From Lampris incognitus (Eukaryota; Chordata; Actinopteri; Lampriformes; Lampridae), in the NCBI RefSeq assembly GCF_029633865.1, contig NC_079216.1:64153107-64217106 (forward strand): 64,000 bases of DNA, written 5' to 3'. Numbering within the stretch: the stretch's first letter is position 1; each line of letters begins with the position of its first letter. Positions 32,454-47,500 of this stretch are shown here, piece by piece. The notes under the pieces were generated by a model, which ran no database searches, was not told where the DNA came from, and was given only the letters and a program-made list of their open reading frames with translations. The position numbers were made by a program, and so were the translations under genes.

Positions 32454-33593
32454 GTGAGTCCGATGGCACCGCCAAGTTCTCACCCGAACTCGGGCGCACG
32501 GCCCTGCGCTCGTGCGCATGCATGTGTTCGTTTAAGTGTTTGTGTGTATTGGGGGGGTGGAGGTGGAGGTGGAGGTGGGGGACGGGGGGGCACTCGCGTG
32601 TGAGCGGTGGGGACCTGCGGGGCGAGAGACGGGCTGCCCCTCAGCTTGGCTTGATGACTTTTCTTGCTTTTCTTCGAAACACCACCAGCACCACCACCAC
32701 CAGCACCACCACCACCACCAGCAGCACCACAGTTGCGACCTGTAGCCGGTCGCCGGCCGGCCGAATTAATCCCCGGTGGCCGAGTGACCCAATTCCTCCA
32801 GTTTGCGCGCACGGCATTTTAATAATTCTCGGTGGTGGAGGTGGGGGGGGTGGAGGTGGTGGTGGGGGGGAGGTTTGTTTTGGCGTGTTGGGGGGAGAAT
32901 CGGTCTGATAGGATAATTAAGACTTCTGCTCCGTCACGTGACGCGAGGAATCGCGCATGTCCGCGAGAGTCCCGCGCGCCCTACGCGTTTGTAGTGGGAC
33001 TGTGTGCGCGCGCGTGCGCGCGTGCGGTTTCGTTTTATCGCTGTTCCCCCCCCCCCCCCGTTATGAAAACGCCTCTAATCTGTCGGCTATAGATAGCGCG
33101 CTCTGCTTGGAGCGTTTTAATTACACGTGGCGGACAGGGCTTTCCCGTCGCGTGTGCGCGCCACAATGTATCTATGTTGCTGTGTGACACGCGTGCGCGT
33201 CTCTACGCATCTGTATCCATTACCGAGGGCTGGGGCAGCAGAGCGTCTGCCGTGCACGTTGCCCACCAAGTTTAACAGGTGCGGTGTGTGCGTGCGTGCG
33301 CGCGCGCGCGTGCGCCAACTTGTTCTGTCCCAATGAGAACCAAATGTCCCCCATCCGGATACTAAAACCTGAAAGCGCCTACTTTGTGGGGACATTTTAT
33401 GGGTGCCCACGAGGAAAAGGGGTCTATTTTAGGGTTTCGGACTTGAGTTTAGGCTTAAGGTGAGAATTAGGATTAAGTTAAGGTTAGGGTAAGGGCTAAA
33501 GTTAGGCATGTAGTTATATGATGGTTAATGTTAGGATTAAGGGCTCGGAATGAATGTAGTCAACGAGGGGTCCCCACGAGTATAGGGTAACAT

Positions 33594-33655
<62 letters not shown>

Positions 33656-33843
33656 TGGCATATGGTATGCCTGGCCAAACTGTTGCCGCGTCAATAGAAA
33701 ACAGTTCCCACACCAGGGCTGAACCCTGTTCCCAATAATAGCTGCCTCTAAGAGTGGGTTTGGAAAGTACACTTATCTGAGTGCCTGTGCAGCTTTAGAA
33801 AGCTAACTCGGTCACTCATGGCCCCACACAAACACATGCGTGT

Positions 33844-33908
<65 letters not shown>

Positions 33909-36731
33909 CACGTACGCCACACACATTCTTGTACTTCTATCTTTGTGAAAACCCCACATTGACTACATTCATTCCCCAGCTCTTCACCCCACCATTAACC
34001 ACCAGGCCTACATGTCTAAACCTTCACCCTACCCCCTAACCACCAGGCCTACATGTCTAACCTTCACCCTACCATTAACCTCCAGAACTACATGTCTAAC
34101 CTTCACCCTACCATTAACCACCAGGCCTACATGTCTAACCTTCACCCTACCATTAACCACCAGAACTACATGTCTAACCTTCACCCTACCATTAACCACC
34201 AGACCTACATGTCTAACCTTCACCCTACCCTTAACCACCAGACCTACATGTTTAACCTTCACCCTACCATTAACCACCAGAACTACATGTCTAACCTTCA
34301 CCCTACCATTAACCACCACTACATGTCAACCTTCACCCTACCATTAACCACCAGAACTACATGTTTAACCTTCACCCCACCATTAACCACCCCTACATGT
34401 CTAACCTTCACCCTACCATTAACCACCAGACCTACATGTCTAACCTTCACCCTACCATTAACCTCCACTACATGTCTAACCTTCACCCTACCATTAACCA
34501 CCACTACATGTCTAACCTTCACCCTACCATTAACCTCCACTACATGTCTAACCTTCACCCTACCATTAACCACCACTACATGTCTAACCTTCACCCTACC
34601 ATTAACCTCCAGAACCACATGTCTAACCTTCACCCTACCATTAACCACCAGACCTACATGTCTAACCTTCACCCTACCATTAACCTCCAGGCCTACATGT
34701 CTAACCTTCACCCTACCATTAACCACCAGACCTACATGTCTAACCTTCACCCTACCCTTAACCACCAGACCTACATGTCTAACCTTCACCCTACCATTAA
34801 CCTCCAGGCCTACATGTCTAACCTTCACCCTACCATTAACCACCAGGCCTACATGTCTAACCTTCACCCTACCATTAACCTCCAGAACTACATGTCTAAC
34901 CTTCACCCTACCATTAACCTCCAGACCTACATGTCTAACCTTCACCCCTACCCTTAACCACCAGACCTACATGTCTAACCTTCACCCTACCATTAACCAC
35001 CAGACCTACATGTCTAACCTTCACCCTACCCTTAACCACCAGACCTACATGTCTAACCTTCACCCTACCATTAACCTCCAGGCCTACATGTCTAACCTTC
35101 ACCCTACCATTAACCACCAGGCCTACATGTCTAACCTTCACCCTAACCATTAACCTCCAGGCCTACATGTCTAACCTTCAGGAATCAGCAACACTTTGTC
35201 GTTTCATTTCATGCGCTTCCGTACATGAAATGAAACGAAACATCGCTTCCCCCAGCCCCACAGCAGTGCAACACAAAGACAAAAACACATATCCAAAAAC
35301 TACAAGAGCTTCAAGAACACACATACTAACACATATATCTAAACTAACACATATATCCAAAGGGGAAAAAAATCACTGTCCAAGGGAACGAACGCCAGCC
35401 AGGATGACCGTCGGAAATACCGGTCTGCATGGGCTAGCAGTTAGCTTAGCCTGCCCCGCTTCCACGTCCTGTCAGACCGCCCCCAGTGCTTCCTCCTCAG
35501 GTGAAGCTCCAGGCAGGGCCGTGGTCCTTTGGCCCACCATACGCGGCAGACCAGGCTCCCCCAACCAATCCAATGCCAGCTCTCCAAGCAAGACACCGTC
35601 GACACACTTCCCCTTACTCCACACGACGACACCAAAAACCCCACAGTCAACGCCAGGCCAGACCGCCGCCGGACCGCCCTCAGTGTTATCGGAACTACCA
35701 TTCTGCATGGGCTAGCAGCTAGCTTAGCCTGCCCCGCTTCCACGTCCTGTCAGACCGCCCTCGATGTTACTTCTTCGGCTGCAGCTCCAGGAAGGGCCCT
35801 GCTCCCTGGGCCCACAGGACGCAGCAGACCAAGCTCTCCCAGCCGATCCAGTGCCAGCGCTCCCAGCCATCAAACGAAGGCACAAACTTAGACGCAGACA
35901 TGGATGGTACTGGGTGAGGCCGCCACAAACGTGAATTCGCGCCGCCATCTTCCCACACCGGAAGCAGAACCTTCACCCTAATTTTAACCTAATCCCAGTT
36001 CTAATCTTAACACTAAACCCAAATCCTAACCCTAAAATAGGCCCATAAAGAAGTGAGGACCAACCGATCCAGAGCTTGGTCTGCTGCGGGCTAGACTAGG
36101 GCTAACTGCTAGCCCACGGCTCTCCCCCGAGAGGACCCACCGAGGCGGTCTGGTGGCGGCCTCGCCTAGCGTCAACTGTGCAGTGTTTTTGTCTGCATCG
36201 TCATGTGGAGTGCGGGGGGGGGGTCAAGGGTGTCTGGTTGGAGGCCTTGCGTTGGATCGGCTAGGGGAGCCTGGTCTGCTGCATCCGGTGGGCCTGAAGC
36301 TGCACCTGGGCAGGGGGGGGGGCAGGGCAGGCTGGGCAAAGATGCTGGCCCCTGCAGGCCGGCAGTTCCAAAGGTCATCCTGGCTGGCGTTCATTCTCGG
36401 GAGGGTGTTGCACTGGGTGGACTGTGTTGTTGGCTGTTTTCTTTCCCTTTTTTTGCTTTGTTCTCTCTGTTTTTGTACACTTTTGGCGGTGTTGTTTTTG
36501 GAAGTTTATGTGTGTGTTTTTTGGTTTTTGCACTGCTGTGGGCAGGGGGGAAACGGAATTTCGTTTCTTTTGTGTACATTGCACATAATGTGAAATGACA
36601 AATAAATTGTTCTTGATTGTTCCCGATTCCTGGATTGTCCTCACTTCGCAAAAATGTCCACACTCTGATGGTTAAGAACTTGAAATGTTCCTCGCAAAAC
36701 AGAAGAACAAATACATGCACGCTCGCGCGCA

Positions 36732-36770
<39 letters not shown>

Positions 36771-38013
36771 GGAGTGTAATCANNNNNNNNNNNNNNNNNN
36801 NNNNNNNNNNNNNNNNNNNNNNNNNNNNNNNNNNNNNNNNNNNNNNNNNNNNNNNNNNNNNNNNNNNNNNNNNNNNNNNNNNNNNNNNNNNNNNNNNNNN
36901 NNNNNNNNNNNNNNNNNNNNNNNNNNNNNNNNNNNNNNNNNNNNNNNNNNNNNNNNNNNNNNNNNNNNNNNNNNNNNNNNNNTGGTGGGTGTGGACATGA
37001 TCGACAGCCACGAGAATTGCCCAATCTCATTAGATCAAAAAACATTAAAACAATACCAATTCGCTGCCAATAAAAGCGGGGGTGTCTGGGGCGCACAGAA
37101 CAGCGCCCCCTGGAAAATTGAACAAACCAATCGGACAGCGGCCTCAGGTCACCTGCTCGCCACAAGTTTGAGGGCTTACATGAGGTATCATATATGTATT
37201 CAGACAGAAATCAACCAAACACCAATATTTAATGGCTGCTGACAGACTGAAAACACTTTTATTTCATAATTATTAGCATTATAAAACTGAATTATGTTTA
37301 CGTTGTGAGCAGATTTCATCTCTTGATGTTGAGGGGGGGGGCGGTGCCTCAGCTCCCCTGTATGGCCAGCCGCCACTGCAGCCAGCTACTCTTTTTAATA
37401 ATTCAGTAAGTACTGTGAGTATGTGGAAAGACATATCAGTCTTATGAAGTGTCCAACGTGCCTGAACAGGGAGCCCGTGTGGTAGTGTGCGTGTTAGCAT
37501 GTGTGTTAGTACGTGCCCAAGCTTAACACACTCTTAAATCAATACCCAGCCTGCACACGGCTATTATGGCAGCGCACAGCTGCGTGTGCAGAGATAAAGA
37601 GATGCATGCAGACAAGAAGACATAAATACTACTTCCTTACCGTGGCCTCTCCCCTTTCTCAACCTGTACGCCCATATATGACTGTGGGAAGGCGTGGCCT
37701 TGCTTTCTCGTTTCAGCAGCATCCCCCCGCTTGATTTCCTTTAGCTGTAACCATCTTAATTTGATTTCTTTAAGAGGAGAGGAGGTTTTTTTTTCTCTTC
37801 TCCCTGCGCTCACAGTGGCTTTTCTGCTACACACTAAAACATAATGGCGGCTGTAGGGGAGTCAAGTGTGTGAAGTATCTCGTGCTGTTTTCACCTTATG
37901 TTCTGGGTACGTGTACTTCTTAATCTGCATGTGTCTTGACTGTAACGCTGCGTACATGAGAGAGAGAGAGAGAGAGAGAGAGGGTGAGAGAGCGAGAGAG
38001 AGCGCGAGAGAGA

Positions 38014-38090
<77 letters not shown>

Positions 38091-38094
38091 GAGA

Positions 38095-38125
<31 letters not shown>

Positions 38126-38221
38126 GGTGAGAGAGAGAGAGAGAGGGTGAGAGAGGGAGAGAGAGAGAGGAGCGAGAGAGGGTGAGAGGGAGAGAGAGAG
38201 AGAGAGAGAGAGAGGGTGAGA

Positions 38222-38307
<86 letters not shown>

Positions 38308-38335
38308 GAGAGAGGGAGAGAGAGAGAGAGAGAGG

Positions 38336-38371
<36 letters not shown>

Positions 38372-38377
38372 GAGAGA

Positions 38378-38408
<31 letters not shown>

Positions 38409-41350
38409 GGTGAGAGAGAGAGAGAGAGAGAGAGGTGAGAGAGGGAGAGAGAGAGAGAGAGGAGAGAGAGCGACAGGGTGAGAGAGAGGGTGAGAGAGGG
38501 AGAGAGCGAGAGAGAGAGGGTGAAAGAGAGGGTGAGAGGGAGAGAGAGAAGAGGGTGAGAGAGAGGGTGAGAGAGAGGGAGAACGAGAGAGGGTGAGAGA
38601 AAACAAAACAAAACAAAAACTCAAAGCAAACTTCAGTGTTATTTGGCTCTGAACAGACGGTACACGTGGCAGACTATGTGACCGGCGTGACTGATCAGAA
38701 AGTGAGACAGACATGAACTATGTACAGACTCGGTGATCACAGCTCGGCCATAGAGACTGGCCGACACAGGCAGACCTGCTGCCTGGAGAAGACAGGCTGG
38801 GTCAGCTCTGTCCACACAGACAGATGTAGACAGAGCAACGTTTCCTGCTACAATGTAGCACATATGAAGACTTAAGAACAAAGTTCTTTACAAAGATTAA
38901 ATGCAAATTCCAAGACGTCGACACATTCTCTGACCAGACTAACATGCAACGTGTACTTGGGGGGAAACAGTGTCAGCGCCATAGATGCAGCAAGATACAC
39001 TATATGACAAAAGTATTGGGACACACCTCTTGATGATTGAATTCAGGCGTTTCGTTCAGACCCATTGCCACAGGTGTATAAAATCCAGCAGCTAGGCCAT
39101 GCAGTCTGCATTTACAAACATTTGTGAAAGGATGGGCCGTCTGAAGAGCTCAGTGAATTCAAGCGTGGTGCTGCCATAGGATGCCACCTTTGCGATAAGT
39201 CAGTTTGTGAAATGTCTTCCCTGCTAGATATTCCACGGTCAACTGTAAGTGGTTTTATTGAAAAGTGGAAGCGTTTAGGAACAACAGCAACCCAGCCATG
39301 AGTGGCAGACCACGTAAAATCACACAGCGGGGTCAACGAGTGCTGAGACGCATAGTGCGTAAAAGTCGCCAACGCTCTGTTGACTCAATAACTGCAGAGC
39401 TCCAAACTCCCTCTGGCATTAACATCGGCACAAAAACTGTGTGCCAGGAGCTTCATGGAATGGGTTTCCATGGCCGAGCAGCTGCATGATTGGTGTAAAG
39501 CACGCTGCCACTGGACTCTGGAGCAGTGGAAACGTGTTCTGTGGAGTGACGAATCACGCTTCTCTGTCTGGCAGTCTGATGGACGAGTTCTGGGTTGGTG
39601 GATGCCAGGAGAACGTTACCTGCCTGTCTGCATTGTGCCAGCTGTAAAGTTTAAGGAGGAAGGATGACGGTATGGGGTTGTTTTTCAGGTGTTGGGCTAG
39701 GCCCCTTGAATCCAGGGAAGAGAAATCTTAATGCTTCAGCATACCAAGACATTTTGGACAATTCTATGCTTCCAACTTTTTGGGAACAGTTTGGGGAGGG
39801 CCCTTTTCTGTTCCAGCATGACTGTGCCCCAGTGCACAAAGCAAGGTCCATTAAGACATGGTTGGGTGAGTTTGGTGTGGAAGAACTTGACTGGCCCACA
39901 CAGAGCCCTGACCTCAACCCACTGAGCACCTTTAGGATGAACTAAAACAGAGATTGCGAGCCAGGTCTTCTCGTCCAACATCAGCGCCTGACCTCACAAA
40001 TGCTCTTCTGGATGAATGGGCAAAAATTCCCACAGACACACTCCAAAATCTTGTGGAAAGCCTTCCCAGAGGAGTGGAAGCTGTTATAGCTGCAAAGGGG
40101 GGACCAAGTCCATATTAATGCCTATGGATTTAGAGTGGGATGTCATAAAAGCTCCTGTAGGTGTAATGGCCAGGGTCCCAATACTTTTGTCCATATAGTG
40201 TATGTCAGGTCATGTCACAGCCTAAGAGACAAGCAGCCCAACACATGACAGTTCTCCTCACAACCCGTGCTCCACCTTTTGATCTACTTCTGTTTCTTTA
40301 TTGTTACTGTTGTTTCATTGTTTCTTTATTGATCAGTGGGGTGTTGTGTTAATGTTCATTATCAGCGTTACTGTGTACTATCCAAACTGTATTTTGATGC
40401 CTTGGCAACATTGTTTTAAAACTTTCATGCCATAAAGCCCTTTGAATTGAACTGAATTGAATTGACAGAGAGAGAAAGAGGGTGAGACAGAGAAAGAGAG
40501 GGTGAGAGAGAGAAAGAGAGGGTGAGAGAGAGAGAGTGTGAGAGACTGTGACAGAGAGGGTGAGAGAGAGCGAGAGAGTGAAGAGAGGGTGGGAGGGAGA
40601 GAAAGAGGGTGAGAGAGTGACAGCGTGAGGGAGAGGTTGAGAGAGGGGGGTTGAGAGAGAGAGGGTGAGAAAGGGTGAGAGAGAGAAAGAGAGGGTGAGA
40701 GAGAAGAGAGAGTGAGAGAGAGAGAGAGACTGTGACAGAGAGGGTGAGAGAGAGAAAGAGAGAGTGAGAGAGACTGTGACAGAGAGGGTGAGAGAGAGCG
40801 AGAGAGAGGGTGGGAGAGTATGAGAGCGTGAGGGAGAGGTTGAGCGAGGGAGGTTGAGAGAGAGAGGGTGAGAAAGGGTGAGAGAGAGAAAGAGAGGGTG
40901 AGAGACTGACAGAGAGGGTGAGAGAGCGAGAGAGAGGGTGAGAGAGTATGAGAGCGTGAGGGGAGAGGTGAGAGAGGGGGGTTGAAAGAGAGAGGGTGAG
41001 AAAGGGTGAGAGAGAGGGTGGAGAGTATGAGAGCGTGAGGGAGAGGTGTGAGCGAGGGGGGCGGGGGGTTGAGAGAGGAGCACGCATGCATTCAGGAAGG
41101 AGAGTGGAGTAGGAGGGGGGGTGCACTGTTGTACAAAAGAACTGAGCCGAGAGACAAGATTTGATTACAAATCTCAAACCCACTTCCACTAAATGCTGGT
41201 GGAGGCTTCCCTGTAGTTTTCCTGCGCTGTTTACTGCGATCTGCCCTCTTCCACGCCCCTCATACGTCACACAGACACACGCACAAAGGATTACAGCCAA
41301 AGAAACAAGAAGACCGCAAATGTGAAGGGAGAGGTCGTCCAACCACTCGG

Positions 41351-41385
<35 letters not shown>

Positions 41386-44300
41386 GAAGCGTCTCTCAGT
41401 GGGCGTGAGTTAATAATTCATCGACCTGACCGAGCACTTCGTGTGTCTGTTTGCGCTTGCATATTAGATCCCTCACCGACCTTTTTATTGTGTTTCAGAT
41501 TTGTGTACTTCTTTCTTTCCGTCTGATATCCAGCTAGCGAAGCGTGTGAGTGTAATGCACACAAGCAGACGCGTATTGCGCGCGTGGCTCCGCGACAGAT
41601 TCCATATTGTAGCGAATTGGGGGGGTGGGGTGGGGTGGGGGTGGGGGGCAACCACAGGATCCGCCGCAGCCGGGACGCGAACCCGTATCTCCCACACCGC
41701 GGGAGGCGTCGCTAACCGCTCGGCTAAACGGTCTAACGCAGTGTTTCTCAACCCAGTCCTCAAGGACCCCCCCCCCTATCCTGCAGAGTTTCATTGTAGC
41801 CCCGCTTGTACTTTACTCGACCAATCATCTCGCAGCACTTCATTACGCAAGGTGTGCAGCATCTGACAAAATTCATCGCTGATTGGTTGAATAACTACAA
41901 ACAGGTACACCTATTCAGGGTTGCAAAGGAAACATTGTAGCGTCTTCCTCCCGTCTCACACGTTCGACTCCGCTCTGGCTGGCCTCTTATTACGTCATCA
42001 CTCGCACTCTCACACGAGCGCATCCGATCCCAAACAATACATTAACAGGGCGATATAGACACACATTACATCCCGCCCTGCCGCCCCCCCCCCCCCACAG
42101 TCTGGGTTAAATCCCCGAAGTGGTTCTCCAGGGAATTACTGCGATATTCCAGTCCCACTGAACCCCCATCCTCACCGAGGGTGAGCGACGTGCAGCCATA
42201 CCGCTGAAAAGTATGGGGAACGTGGTCCCCATCAATAGGTGCTTATTAGCATGCCAATTAGCAACATATTGGCTCTCAATTGGTCATTATTACGTACTCA
42301 TTAATGCCTTATTCTGCACGGCCTTATTATACAACCAGTGAGCCATGAACTATGAGTTTTCCCTCTATAACCTCAGAAGTATTGCTTATTAGTAGTACCA
42401 TCTCAATATGCTTTGCTTAGTGTGGCCTTTATAAGGTGGTAGTACCACAAGAAGAGTTATTCTCCCTTACTAACACTTAATGATATGCTCTGTTCTTACA
42501 TAACAACACACACAACTACAAGTGTTCATAGTGTTAAATTACTGTAAATGAAGTTTTTGTTACTTAGCATCTGTTCCCCATACTAAAGTGGCATCTTGAT
42601 CATTGCTAATTCACTAGTAATTAAGTGTTTTTATGTTCCCCATACTAAAGTGTTACCGGAAAGTGAAATGAAATGCCACAATCCCCGCTTCAAATGTACA
42701 GGAAAGACTGAGTGACGTGTTATGTGTGAACCTGTGCATGACCAACATCCGTTCATGTGCTCGAGTGTAAAAACTCAATACCTGGCCTCTGACCATTTCC
42801 CTGTGGCTCAAATGATCGATTGTCATGTGGTCTGGGGGCGGCACGGCGGCGCAGTGGTTAGCGCGGTCGCCTCACAGCGAGAAGGTCCCGGGTCCGAGGC
42901 CCCGGGGTCGTCCGACCTCGGGGGTCGTCCCGGGTCGCCCTCTTGTGTGGAGTTTGCATGTTCTCCCCGTGTCCGCCGTGGGTTTCCTCCCACAGTCCAA
43001 AGACATGTAGGTCAGGTGGATCGCCCTGTGTGATGGCCTGGCGGCCTGTCCGGGGTGTCTCCCCGCCTGCCGCCCAATGACTGCTGGGATAGCTCCGGCA
43101 TCCCCGCGACCCTGTGAGCTGGGTAAGCGGTTTGGATAACGGATGGATGGATACGGTCTGTAGAGACTATGGACTTGCACATCCTGGCTGCGGGAGCAAA
43201 GGCAGCATGAAAAATGAACTGTGCATGCATAAAACGTGACGCTTTTGCTATAATACACGGTGTATATATATATATATATGTGTGTGTTGTGTGTCTGTGT
43301 GTGTCAGCTTGCAGGCACCGCTGTCTGGCTATAGGTTTGTGGCTAAGGCTTGACCCAAAGACCAAAGGCTTGTTTGAAGGCTCAGACTCTCCGTATATCC
43401 TTTACTCTGGTAAGATGGTCTCATCAGCCCCGACGCCTACGACCATGATTAATTCTTAGAGAGAGATGTACATTCACAAAACCGTTGCACGATAAGCCTA
43501 AATCAGTATGTAGCTCATGCAGGCCACGTGCCCAGCTTAGCGCAACACCTTAAGTATGTTCGCGTGCTGTATATGGCTGCAACTCTCATTGACACCTTTG
43601 CCTGTGCAGGTGTCTATATCCTGATCGGCGCCGGAGCCTTGATGATGGTGATGGGCTTCCTGGGGTGCTGTGGGAGCCATCCAGGAGTCTCCATGTATGC
43701 TGGGACTGGTGTGTGCAAACTCTTATTCTTAACTTTGCTGTCTTTCCGCGCTCCTATTATGCTCTGCTAGGCTGTCTTCGCTTCAAAAACAGGGGGGAAA
43801 TAACTCCGATGACGTCCTTTTAAAAGACCTTTACATAACTTTGGACCTCGTTTTAAAGGACTTTGATATCTAGCTTGTAAACTAAGTTATGTCAGATTTG
43901 CCCGTGCCGTCAAGGTTGACTGTTATGCTACTGTTTTAGCGGGAGAAACACTGGCTGACCTTGCACATAACAATAAATGATCCGTTTCCCATGTGTCGCC
44001 ACAGCGGATTTGATAGTTTCCATCGGTACTATGACGGCCTTGTCAAGCCGCATAACGATTTGGCAAAATTTTACGTCAAATTTTACGTAATTTTTTTCCC
44101 CCTTAAATTTCTACATTGATTGTCCCTAGGTGTGAATGTGTGTGTGTGTGTGTGTGGGGGGGGGGCCTGTGATGGCCTGGCGGCCTGTCCAATGACTGCT
44201 GGGATAGGCTCCAGCATCCCCGCGACTCTGAGAGCAGCATAAGCAGGTCCACATAATGGATGGATGGATGGATGGATGTTAATTTTTTGAACATTTTAAA

Positions 44301-44558
44301 TATCCTGGCTTTCTGCTTCTTCAATATAAACTGAATACTCTCAAAGCCAGAGGAGTAGCTCGCAATCATTCCCTCCCTCTCTCCCTCCTCCCTCCCTCCT
44401 CCCTCTCTCTGTAATCCTCTTGCACTAAATCTCTCAGGAGGAATTGGGGTTCAACTCTGGTCAAATGGCCTTGCTTGTGCATGTTTATGTGTGTGCATGG
44501 GTGGGTATTTGTGTGGGTGGGCGAAGGAATGCAAACACATGCACACACACTTGTATAT

Positions 44559-44595
<37 letters not shown>

Positions 44596-47500
44596 CAAAC
44601 AATATCCGGTAATGTTGTGTCTCTTTCTCCTGCACAGTTCTTCTTCTTCTGCTCATTATTTTTGCCGTTGAAGTTGCAGCTGGAATCTGGGATTCTCCAA
44701 CCAAAGCAAGTAGTGACTCACAAACTCTTGCCAAAACGAACGGCGACATCAGTTATACATATCTGTTTATGTGCAACGCAAGTATTTCGCCTCATGAAAA
44801 TATCTCCTCTGAGGTGCACCGCAGGTAGTGGATGACATTACGGCGTTCTACATGAGACGTACAACAACTACAAGTCCACAGGGACGACCGGCTAAAGAGA
44901 CGCTGCGGGTGATTCAGACCGGGGTGAGCCATCTCTGATCGGAGCGTGCACCGAGTCACATGAATTGTCTTTAATCCCGATTCCGACTGGAGTGAGTCAG
45001 CGTTGACCCAAACTCTGCTGAGAACTTGGGAATTTGGCACAGAAGGCACTCCCAGGCTAATGCCACGCATGCTAACAGAAAGTGGCTGATTAGGGACTAA
45101 CTAACAAGGAGCTTATCTGCTCTGGGGTGATAAAGGTTATGAATACTTCCTAAACGTGCACAGTGCCTGTTTAATCTGTGGAAATACTTTGTCCCTAATG
45201 ATCGGGTTGTTTGGGAGTTGTAGACTCCCTAATTTTGATATGAAACATGCATCCATCCATCCATTATCCAAACGGCTTATCCTGCTCTCAGGGTGGTGGG
45301 GATGCACTGGGCGGCAGGGGTCTGGGGCGACACCCTGGACAGGCCGCCAGGGCATCACAGGGCAATAATATAAATAAATAAATCAATCTGTGATAGACCG
45401 GCGGCCTGTCCAGGGTGCCTCCCCGCCTGCCGCCCAGTGACTGCTGGGAGAGGCTCCAGCATCCCACGACCTAAATTCGGATAAGCGGCTTGGATAAATG
45501 AATGAATGAATAAATAAATAAAATATTTGCCCCCAAATAAACAGGCTGAAAGCGTGACCTCTAACCGCTCCTCTTTTGTTGCCCCTTTTTCTCTGAAACT
45601 CATGAATAAACAACCTTTAACTTCAGAGAAAAGTTACCCAGCTCTGGTTAGTCACCTGCACCTGTATACTAACATGAGCAATGGTAAAAGCTTTACTTAT
45701 TCATTTATTGAATTATTTGACTAGTCATATATTTTCATTTCAAAAAATGCAATGATAAAGCTAACACCCCTAAGCCCTAAAAAAAATACTCTGGAGCGAC
45801 TCATTCAAAGGCACGGTGTTTTCAAGATTCAAACTGTTCTTGTTGAATTATATATGTTGAACGATAGGAAACAATTCTACTTGAAAAACCCAGAAATTGA
45901 TAAATATTGTTCCTTCCTGCAAGCCGTTGGTCCGGTATAGCTGCAGGGATTCTGAAAGCGTGTGCGTTTATATGTTGACAGCTGAACTGCTGTGGCCCGA
46001 CCGGTACCGTCATCGACTCTGCCAGAGACACTTGTCCCCCGAGAAACCTGCTGGAGGAGTTCATTACGAAGGTACCGTCCTCCCCACGCGCGAGCTTGCC
46101 ATAGATTCCCGACACACTTGAACACGTCATCCAAGAGGTGCCGGATGAGAAACGATGACTAGAGGTGTGAGCTGAGGACATGCAATCCATGTCAGTCAGA
46201 CAAGGTTCTGATGATGATGATGCAAAGACAATCATCTTAACACCATACTATCTATCATAGTCACAGGCAGCGGCGTCGTAGTGGGGGGGGGGGCTATCAG
46301 GGCCCAGAAGGGAGGGGGGGGGACTTGGAATTAAAAGTTTATTTTGGTTTGCAAATTCTTATTTCGAACTAATTAGTGTCATCGTACCTTCAGTTAAAAT
46401 TGGCTCAATACATCGGTTGAGGGACTTAAAGAAAATAGTGGAGGCTCCCTGAGGCCCCTGTCACCCCTTACAAAAGGTGCAAAATGGTTTAGTCCGCCCC
46501 TCACGAGCATCTCTCGGTGCAGCTCATCTAGTCCTGTCACAAGTGACTGCTGATACAAGCACAAGTAGAGTCATGTCTTTCCCAAAGAAAGCAAAGTCTG
46601 GGTTCCAGAAAAGAAAAAAAGGAAAGGGAGAAGGAAAAAGGAGGGAAAACAACTGTACGGTAATTTCTTCCAAAAGAAAGGTGAGCTAGCAGCTTTTAAA
46701 GGGGAGGTGGCGAGCTAACTAGCTAAAGAGGAAAGCTATGATAGCTAACTAGCGAAAGAGGAAAGGGGCCCACAGAGACTGCTTACGTATAGGGCCCAGA
46801 ATTTTGTGCTACACCCCTGGTCACGGGTGCCACGGGTTTATCAGCCCTCTCCGTGCAGACTAACTCCCACAGCCGCCTTGTGGTGTTACTATAGCAACAT
46901 CGCTTCACTGAAGTCAGGGAAAGATTGTGCGCTCGTAGCCCATCGCCTGCGTGTGACATAATGCATATACAGCCAGGCGGTTTACAGCGAGAGAAAATTA
47001 ACTACATTCTGCATTTGTGCACTGCAGAGCTGTCCCGATGCCATCGATGAGGTCTTTGACTCGAAGCTGCCGATCATAGGAGGAGTGGGCATCACCATCG
47101 GGGTAGTTCTGGTACGTCTCTGACTGGGTTCGTTCTGATTCACAGAAACCCAACATATCTGCTTGGTAAGACACACACAAAATGGAAGACACAAGGCACT
47201 AGCAGATCCATCCATTATCCAAACCGCTTATCCTGCTGTCAGGGTCGCGGGGATGCTGGACCCTATCCCAGCAGTCACTGGGCAGGGAGACACCCTGGTC
47301 AGGCCACCAGGCCATCACGGGGTAGATGAAGTTGATAAATGAAACCCACGAGCATTAGACACTGTAAATGTGATTTTGAGAAAATGTCAGCATGTCAAAA
47401 TGTCTTATTTTAGGTGCATACTTGTGCGCTTTCGGCACTCGTGCACTAAACTCAAGAGTCTTCGTCATTGTCCGGCTGTGAACATCATTGTAGACAGAGA

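Noticed and set aside
33430-33530. Interstitial telomere (TTAGGG)n
   Set aside because: The hexamers are scattered and imperfect, and belong to a dispersed repeat family also seen at 36.0 kb.
34012-35153. Long repetitive proteins of about 100-366 residues on both strands
   Set aside because: They are by-products of the 39-bp minisatellite, whose unit length is a multiple of three.
37862-38714. Ser/Leu-rich and Arg/Glu-rich frames of 240-264 residues
   Set aside because: Translations of GA/CT simple repeat; no start context or domain.
40349-41378. Ser/Leu/Pro-rich frames up to 317 residues
   Set aside because: Again translations of a GA array.
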